Of a DNA stretch of 64,000 nucleotides, positions 51,301 to 60,300 are shown one piece after another; the first letter of the stretch is position 1, and every line of letters starts with the position of its first letter. The notes beneath the pieces are model-generated. The model was not told where the DNA came from and made no database searches. It was given only the letters and a program-made list of their open reading frames with translations. The translations under genes were made by a program, and so were the position numbers. Origin of the DNA: Acanthococcus lagerstroemiae (Eukaryota; Arthropoda; Insecta; Hemiptera; Eriococcidae); assembly GCA_031841125.1 (NCBI GenBank), contig CM063110.1:23121626-23185625 (forward strand), written 5' to 3'.

Positions 51301-54300
51301 TGGTTGAAAAAATTCCCTTTTTGTTGGAATATAAGAGCTACGCTACTGATTATACTGCCACTCTTCTCACATGCCACTGCCGGAAACTAGACTGAAGCTT
51401 CACTGAGCAAGTTGCATAACTGGTTCTCTCACAGACTTTACTTAGACCATGCTAAACACCATAAAATTAGCCCAAACGAATTCGAAACATGATGACACCA
51501 GCACTTCTTTTTAAACTTCCTTAATTAATGATTTACGAATCTAATTCTTAAACTGGATTACAGACGGCGAATTTTTATTTTCACTATGGGAAGGGGTGCT
51601 AAATTTCAAATGAAAAATCTCCCAGAAAATTTGCCCTGATTTTTTCTCTTTTTTTCTGGGGGGGAGGGAGGGGCGTAACTTAATGACTGTTCAGTCCAGA
51701 AATCTGTAAGATGACATATTTTCAAGAATCTCAAATAATATTTCTCCTCTAATTCGAAGTAAGAGAAGACAACTTCCCGGACCCACAACAGTTGCCGTCT
51801 AAACGCTAAGATTTTCGCCCCCCCCCCCCAAACACACACACACAGAGTAATCGATCTCGCGAAAAAAGAAGTGATCGAAATTCATTTTCAAAAAAGTGAG
51901 GATTAAAGTGGGCCCACAAGAAGAGGATTATATCGTTTTTAAATACGCAAAATACATTTTTGAGGTTATTTTTTTTCTAGACCTCACCTCTTGAGTTCCG
52001 GACTAAAATCTAGGAATTTAATTTTCCACATTTTTGATGTTACCTAGGAAATTTTCTGGTTTGAATTAATTTTCAAAATTATTTTCGCCCGATCTGTACC
52101 TTTCAAGCATGGTAGAGAGGTGAAAGACTCCAGTTTCTAATTTGGAACAATTAACCGAATTCAGATTGAAATTAAAGTTTATTACGTCGATACCTAAGTC
52201 TAGTTTTGAGATTACTGTCTGTCCGATATTCACCCTTCGAGCTTTACAGATCGGTTAAAATCTAAAAATTTAACTTTAGATATATTTCATATCATCAGGG
52301 GTTTTTTACATTGTTGAATCCATTTTTGAGGTTTTCCTTCGTACTCCGCGTTTTGAGAGCCACAGGAGATGAAAAGTACCATTTTTAATTTTGGAACAAT
52401 CAACCGAATTTTAATTATCATTATGGTTATTGGGTCGCTGAATCCAGTTTTGAGGTTAATTTTTCCCCTACGGTCTCTTCAACTCCTACTCATCAGGGTG
52501 GTTGAAATCTGAAATTTCAGTTTCCAACCTGAATCGCCTCTAAAGTTTGTCGAGTCACTGAATTCACGTTCGAGGTTATTTCTCCTTTAACCCGTACTTT
52601 CTAAACACCATAAAGGGCTGAAATGTATTAATTACAGTTTCGTACAGAAGTAATCTTCAGGGGCGAATTAACACGTAAGCATGGGAAGCATTTGCTTAGG
52701 GCGTGGAGAAGCGAAAAGCGCCATCAGGGGGCGAAAAAATTTTTTAAACGTAAACGCAAGGCGGCACAGTGCCTCGAGTTTCGGCGTTTTACAATGCGCG
52801 TCGATGGAGCTCGCTGAGGGCACTAATTTTGATCTTGCTTCCTACGCCAGAAAAGGTCAATCCACCCCTGGTAATCATTAACTTTAATTTCCAGGGCAAC
52901 GTTTAATTTGTTTTCAATTCTAATATTTTGCTAAACTAAAAAAATCGAGTGCTGCAGGATCTTTAGTAAATAAGAATCATTCATTCTATGCATTTTTATC
53001 ATTTAACCGTGTCCCTAGTGCTTCATTATCATCTGTAATTAGTAAGAAATTTGGACAAGACGAAAACTACCAAGGGCAAGAGTGGTCAATAATATATCAA
53101 AATGACGGAGTCGCAAATTATCCTTTTCCCAATTTTTCCAAACAGACTACCGTGCCCCCTCATTCCATCTCGCATCAAAAAAATTTCAGTCTTCTTGTAC
53201 TCTGTACGAATTACGTAAAAATAATAATCTATTTCGTATTTTTAGCGATGCGTTGCAGGGAATGAGACCTTATGATGATTTGAAATTTTGAATTGGCGAG
53301 TCCGGTACCACTGATTGCCAAGGTCTACAGAATTAAGGGTGCTGACTCATAAGAGCCCGGAAATCTGAGAATGTGTTGAAGCTACTGCAATTCTGTAGAC
53401 CTCGGCAGTCAGTGGTACCGGACTCGCAAAGTCAAAATTTCAAATCGCCATAAGGTCCCTTTCCCTGTAATGTATCACTAAAATTAATAATGTGCTTCCT
53501 GAATTCATCTTGCTTTAGTTGTACACCTTCCATGTGCTATCTCGGAAATGAGAATTCTTGTATCGACTTCAATAATACTTCACTTGTTGAATCAGCCTGG
53601 AACACCCGTTAACATTGCAGCAAAAAGGGCAAACGTTATCTTTGTACGATTTTTATACGAGGTTCAAGTAAATATCGAAAAATTCGTATAGTGCGAAACA
53701 GAACCATGTGAATCAGGGGAACATAAAAAGTAACTGATTTTTGAGTAAAATTAGTTTTAAAAATGGGAAAAATTCAATAAGTGCTTGGCGCCTTTTTTGC
53801 CACCAGTAACATAATGACGAAATTCTCCTGAAGGGGATGAGAAAAAATTTGAACAACTCTCTCGAATCTAAAATATTAATTGACAAGTTTCAAAGTTTTA
53901 CTTTTTTCTTCTAGCACTAGGAGATATAACCCTTAATCTCCTTCCGCATTTCACTGCTTGCTATTCTGTTGGAATATTGTCTGACCAATTCAGTGGATGG
54001 AAAACGCGTTCACGTCAAAGAAACAAGTTCAATATCCAAACTTACATTATTAAAATTATGTGGTACTTAGAAACTAAAAGTATATTCAATCAATAATCAT
54101 ATCAATGAAGATGAAAGCACTTAAATTAAAAGTGAATCTTAACTTCAAGCATAGTGTATCCCTTCCTTTTGTATACATATAAGAAATCATGAAAACAGTT
54201 TTCTTTACCATCTTCTGTCAGGATTTCAGCAGTAATTTGAAAAAGGAACTTACGAGAGAGAATGTATACTCCAAAATATCTCAGCGATTTCAGAACTTTC

Positions 54301-57300
54301 CAAAATGGAACTGGGGTATTTATGTCATCATCCTTTGTCTTTTCAATAACAATTTTTTATTATTATTATTTTATTTATTATTGTTGTTTTTTTTACCGAA
54401 ATACCTCGTCTGTTATGGTACCAAATGGCGGCACGGTGAATACGATGAATACGTAACAATACAAAGTAATTCCTTCAATCGGTCGACTATACCACTTATT
54501 GTAGGTATGTAATGTTGGCAAAGTGTTTGTACATTTTGAAGGCAACTACACATGTTAAAATATACTTAAAACTACATCGCTATTGTCTCCGTTTCTTTTT
54601 TCATCACTCAGTACGTCATACATTATAACTTTGTGACACTGAATGTATTTAAAAAATCCAATTGAAACTTTAGTTGATTAGCAATTGAAAATTTTAGTCT
54701 CAAACTTCAAATATCAATAATTTTGAATGATTTCATATTTCAGGTAGTAATGAAACATTCAGAGACTAACGTAAGATAAATCCAAGATCTAACGTAGGAG
54801 TACGTATAGATAGAAAAAAAAAAATTAACACTGAATCTTACGTCAAAGTAATCTCGAATTTCATCATTTTTCATCAGCAATTCTTGAGCTGCCGGTTCAT
54901 TTTTTACATACTCCGCGTGTTTGTCAAAATCTCGTTCCTAAAAACAAAATGAAAGAAGTCAGGATTTCAGTCTGTCGAGTATAAATCAGTTTAATAAATA
55001 TCAGAAAAAATTACTATGATAGGCATAATAGTTGAAGAATTGTACGAATCAATTAATATTTTATTCGTCTTTTTTTCGGCTGATTCAGTTTCCGCCACAT
55101 TATGATGAAATTAATGAGAATACTATGACACATTACGAATACAGATAAACTCCATTGTTTTCATGAGAATAACATATTCTTGTGGCAAGTCAATGTATTC
55201 ACATTTCAGGATTGCCATGAACTCTCTGAAGAATTTGGTATTTTACTAATACTACCTCCGATCGCAAATTTACTATTAGTTTAACTTTTAATTAATACTG
55301 CGAGGGAAATTTAAGAATTAACGTAAACGAGAGGATGAGAAACAGGCCGTAGCAAGTAATTTTTCGTGGAGTTGGGGCACTGGTTGTGGACACCAAAAAT
55401 ACCGCATAAAGTATAACGAATTTTAGTTAAAATTTTCAAAATAATTCTGACTTCTCCAATATTTTTGATTAACAATCAGAATTTTCTCAGTGCCGATTTT
55501 CAAACAACATTGCGAGAAGGGATGAAAGACCCCAGCGCCCCCGTCTCCCGTCACTATAGCTCTGAATGAGAATTGTGCTACTTCAGGGGACACAGCATGG
55601 TATGCAGAATTACCATGCCAATGAGGTAAATTTTTCTAAGATCATACATTTTTTTCATTTTCAATTTCATATTTAAACGAATTTTAGTTAAAATTTTCAA
55701 AATAATTCTGACTTCTCCAATATTTTTGATTAACAATCAGAATTTTCTCAGTGCCGATTTTCAAACAACATTGCGAGAAGGGATGAAAGACCCCAGCGCC
55801 CCCGTCTCCCGTCACTATAGCTCTGAATGAGAATTGTGCTACTTCAGGGGACACAGCATGGTATGCAGAATTACCATGCCAATGAGGTAAATTTTTCTAA
55901 GATCATACATTTTTTTCATTTTCAATTTCATATTTAGTTTAAAATTCAGAGAACTCATTTATTTGATTGAAAACCGGTTGCTGAATAAGTGGTGTTCATA
56001 GGTTCATACCTCTCAATCGAACAAAACATGGACAAGTTTAAGGAAAAGGCTAAGTAGGTCACGCAAAATAAGTATCTCGCACGTTTAAGTTATATTCCAC
56101 GTCAAAATCACGAATAAATCGGTGATAACCAAAAGGGGGTTAAGTCCAAAATGAGCAGTTCTGAGTTAGTGACGGAAATTGAGGCATTAAGGGATGGCGG
56201 ATCGACTGGGGTAGTTGAAATTTCGCTCACGCGCCGGTAACGTAGTTTCTGGCAATGTCGTACTCCAAAATTTCATGTTTTTGTATGAAAGATAAAGAAA
56301 AATCTCAAAAGTTCCAATTTGCAGCTTCATAACTTATTATTTTTGACTCAAATCTTGAAAAAAAATCATGATCTTTTCCGTGGTACACATTTTTTTCGCT
56401 TCCAGGAAATTCGTTCAATGGAAATGGGAATAAGACAGAAATGATTTACGAGTACTTTAGTATGTAGGAAAGAGTCCCATGCCATCTCCGGCCATAATTT
56501 CCACTTTTGTTCGGCGATAGGAACGAAAAAGGGCTAAGTTTAAAACCTTTGAGCAGATGTATCTCCAGTACCCTAGAAATTTTTTTCGGCAATGATCTGA
56601 AAAATCGTATTTCGTGGTCCCCTTTCACTGCCCTAAACCATGTTTCTGATAAATTTTCAATCAGTTTTCTGCTTCTCCTGAAAAGTGGCAAAAGTAGACT
56701 TAACACCCTTTGGTTTTCACCGATTCAAATATCAATGATCCCTGTCGAAAATTGGGGAAAATCTCAAGTTGAATTTTCCGACTTAGGCATGTTTTTCTGA
56801 AACCGATCACATGTTTATTTTTCACCGAGTGTGTTATGGCCTATTGATATTGAACAACTTTTCGTAGATATGTTGAGGGCATGAACATCAAAAACGCTGT
56901 ATTCGTAGTCATTTCATGAATGAGTGAAAGCCCAAAGTTCTCTCATGGGAAGGGTTCCAATCAATACAGGTCCCTAGCTTGGGAGAGAGGTAGCATCGTT
57001 TTTTAAACTGATAGTTTGCTCCCTTGGAAAGTCACATTTTCTAAATTCAAACTCAAAATTAAAGTGAACAGCTTTTTTCACGTACCCATTGAAATTTGTA
57101 TGTTGAACTCGTTATCTTGTCCCGCTCCCCCCTGACTTTGAATTGCCTCCTGGAAAAATGGTTGAACTACGGATCTAGATCAACACTCTTTTACAATACA
57201 GTTTAACAGTTATAAGATTGGAAATTCGATTTCAAAAAGGTCCGCAGTCAGACTCGAAAACCACTCGAACATGATGCTCTCAATGTGCCGAGTATTAATT

Positions 57301-60300
57301 GCTATCTTGCTACATAATATAGGAACATATAATATACTCGTATGTAAATTTTTTTTTTCTAAATGAGTACGAGAAATGATTCTAAGAATTTTACAGTCTC
57401 TACTTGACATCTGTTTTTATAATGTCTGTAACCGTTTCTTCCTTCATTTTTGGGTCCATACGAAATTACAGTATTCTTGCTGTTATGTGATTCGAGAAGG
57501 TTACAATAGTTTCCATTATAAAAAACATTTTTTGTATAATTTTCACGGTATTTAGGTTTTGCTCTCCTACAGTTACCACGAAAGGGAAGAAACGAATTAC
57601 CTAAGTAGGTACCTTGTAAGAAAGAAATATTGTCTCGGCGGAAACTGAATCAATCCAAGCATAGTATTTGGAAAATGACATAATTTAGTGGCGGGATTTG
57701 AAATTATTGACTCGAGTTGAGAACTCATCGAAAAAAAAAATGTTGAGATACATTTTTGAATTCTCCATTTTCATAAGAAATTGGGCTCCATTTGCAATTT
57801 TCCTGGGATTAGACCGCTGACTGAAATTGATACAACAAACTTACTAGACGTAGTAGTGTCCGTCCAATGGTTCTGGGTTCTTTTAGGAAATACTTCACGC
57901 CGGCAATCATGATTCTACAAATAGGAGAAACGAATCAGACAAATATTTAAACTACATTAAAACACTATAAGTTCTACGTAAGGTAAATCACCTATAACCA
58001 ACACTCAGCCAGTGGCCAGCACCTCGAAAATAAAAACCAAGCTATGAGTTCTGTGATCTAGATTTGGTAACATTGATTGTATGTTTTCATTTACTTATCC
58101 TGTTCAAAATCCTATAAGAAACACAGCGTATTGAATGCCTCCGTTATTATGTAAATTTCCTGAAAATTTCACCAAATTACCAACTAAAGAAATTTACTAA
58201 CCCAATTACCTTGCTAAAGAAACATATACTCAATTTATTTACAGGGACGAAAATAAGGAGGCACGGGGGCAGTCTGACCTCCCAAGCCTCTGTTGGAGTT
58301 GGGAAATTTTAGTAGATAGATCAAAAGTTGGGAAAATCCCGCAAGTCAAAATTTTTTTTTCCTAATATAAACAAATTTTGATACTTGGAAATTTTTACTT
58401 GAGTCAGTTGGGTTAAACATTGGGAACGCCCAAACTTTTTTTTTTGCCAATACAAACAAATTTTGATACTAGGGAATTTTGATTTGTGTCAGTTGGATTA
58501 AAAATTGGGAACATCCAAAAAGGTTTTTCTTTTTTTTTACTAATACAAACAAATTTTGATACTTGGGAATTTAACAATTTTTGCCCTTCCAGAAAATACT
58601 ATTTGCTACGTCCCTGTTTATTTAACGAAACTGCCAGCTATTACATACTTGTAGTAGAGTGAATTGTGGTTCTGTGAATGGTTTTGATCGGCCATTTTGA
58701 AGCTAATTCAAAAACCTACAAGGATGTCGGCTTCTTAGTTTCTGTTTTTTACTACTGAATCCATATTTGATGTACTGAAGTGAAGAACATTCCTTGGTTT
58801 AAGTTACGCTGATAAATTACTTTCGATGATTCTAGCTAAGTAACAAACCCAATACTTGAGTTACGAAGTTCTAAGAACATCTTCGAAGAATTCAGATTTG
58901 CCGACAATTGGGGTGGTTGTAAGAAAAATCAAACATCTCGAATATCGACAGTTACCTAGTTAATGCGTGGCTTTCTCTGCAAATTTCATATTTTCACAAA
59001 AATCACTCATTTTTTACGGGTGAAATATACACTATCGAAACTAGATGATGTAACAACTAAGTAACAGGTAGCTGAGTGATACTTTAATTCACATTCATTT
59101 TAAAAATACGCCGAAGCCCCTTTGTAAAAAAAAAAAGTTACAAAAGTAACAAATGTCCTCATGGTGTCGGCTATTGGTGATTTACCTGATAATACCGTAT
59201 TCTCTCGAAAACAAGACGCACCCTAAATTTGAAGGGGCAAAAAAATTGTCCGATTGCAGGACGCACATAAAATTAAAATTATATTTTCTGTAGAAAGAAA
59301 TGTCAAATACAAAATACAAAATAACTACCTTCGTATTTAATCAGTATCAGATGATTCATTATCTGATGTGTCACCAACATCATCGGAGTCCTCACTTGAG
59401 GATGAGTCTTGATCAGGAACTTCCACCCAGAGCAAGCCATCCTCTGTGCCATCTAATGAGTTGGTGACACAGCACTTTACAAATGATTTCTTAACGATTT
59501 CTGGCAAATCGTACTGTCACTTATCATTTTAAAAGGAATAGTGCACATGATTGACAAGTTCGAACATGGAAATATCTAATAAGGTGCGAATGCAAGACGC
59601 ACCCCACCTTTTCTGTCTACGAAATCGGAAAAAAGGTGCGTCTTGCATTCGAGAGAATACGGTATATCAAGATTATAGTAAAGATGTCAACCACGTAGAA
59701 TGTAAAGTGCGTAATAGTTACATTTAATTCCGTTGTAAAGAAACTCAACCCCTTCATCTCCACAATCGAAAACTCAGAATTATGGATTTCGAAGGTATAC
59801 CCCAATTCCGTTCTCTGTTCCTTCTACATGTGCAAGGTTGTTTTTAATACAGAACATAGGCGGTGACGTCATTTTTGGGGAAGAAGGGGAAGGGAAAATT
59901 TGAAAAAAATCTGCTAATGGATGACTTGAGAGTTTAAAACTAATCTGAATAGGAGGCGGTAGTACTTGACAAGTTAAGTCTAATAACAGGAAAACAATAA
60001 CAAAAAATGATTAAACAGATCAAATTGGAATCGCGATTCCAACCTCTACTGTATGGAAATTAATTCTTTGTACTTTGCGGACTTGTGACATGGATCGAGC
60101 TCATTTTGTCCAAACCCGGAATCATTATTAGAATTGAGTCTACTTTCGGATTTTTCTCATCTGTGACGTGATACCTAATTCTGTTTAAAAAACGATTGGA
60201 ATTGAAGTGATACAAGGATGTTTGTAGAACACATTTCGATAAAATGTACCCAAGAAATAAATATCTGAAATTTTAACAACTCTATTTTTCATGGGGGTCA

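Noticed and set aside
54189..54512. 107-codon plus-strand ORF
   Set aside because: Low-complexity Leu/Phe translation of a TTA-rich tract; no conserved features.
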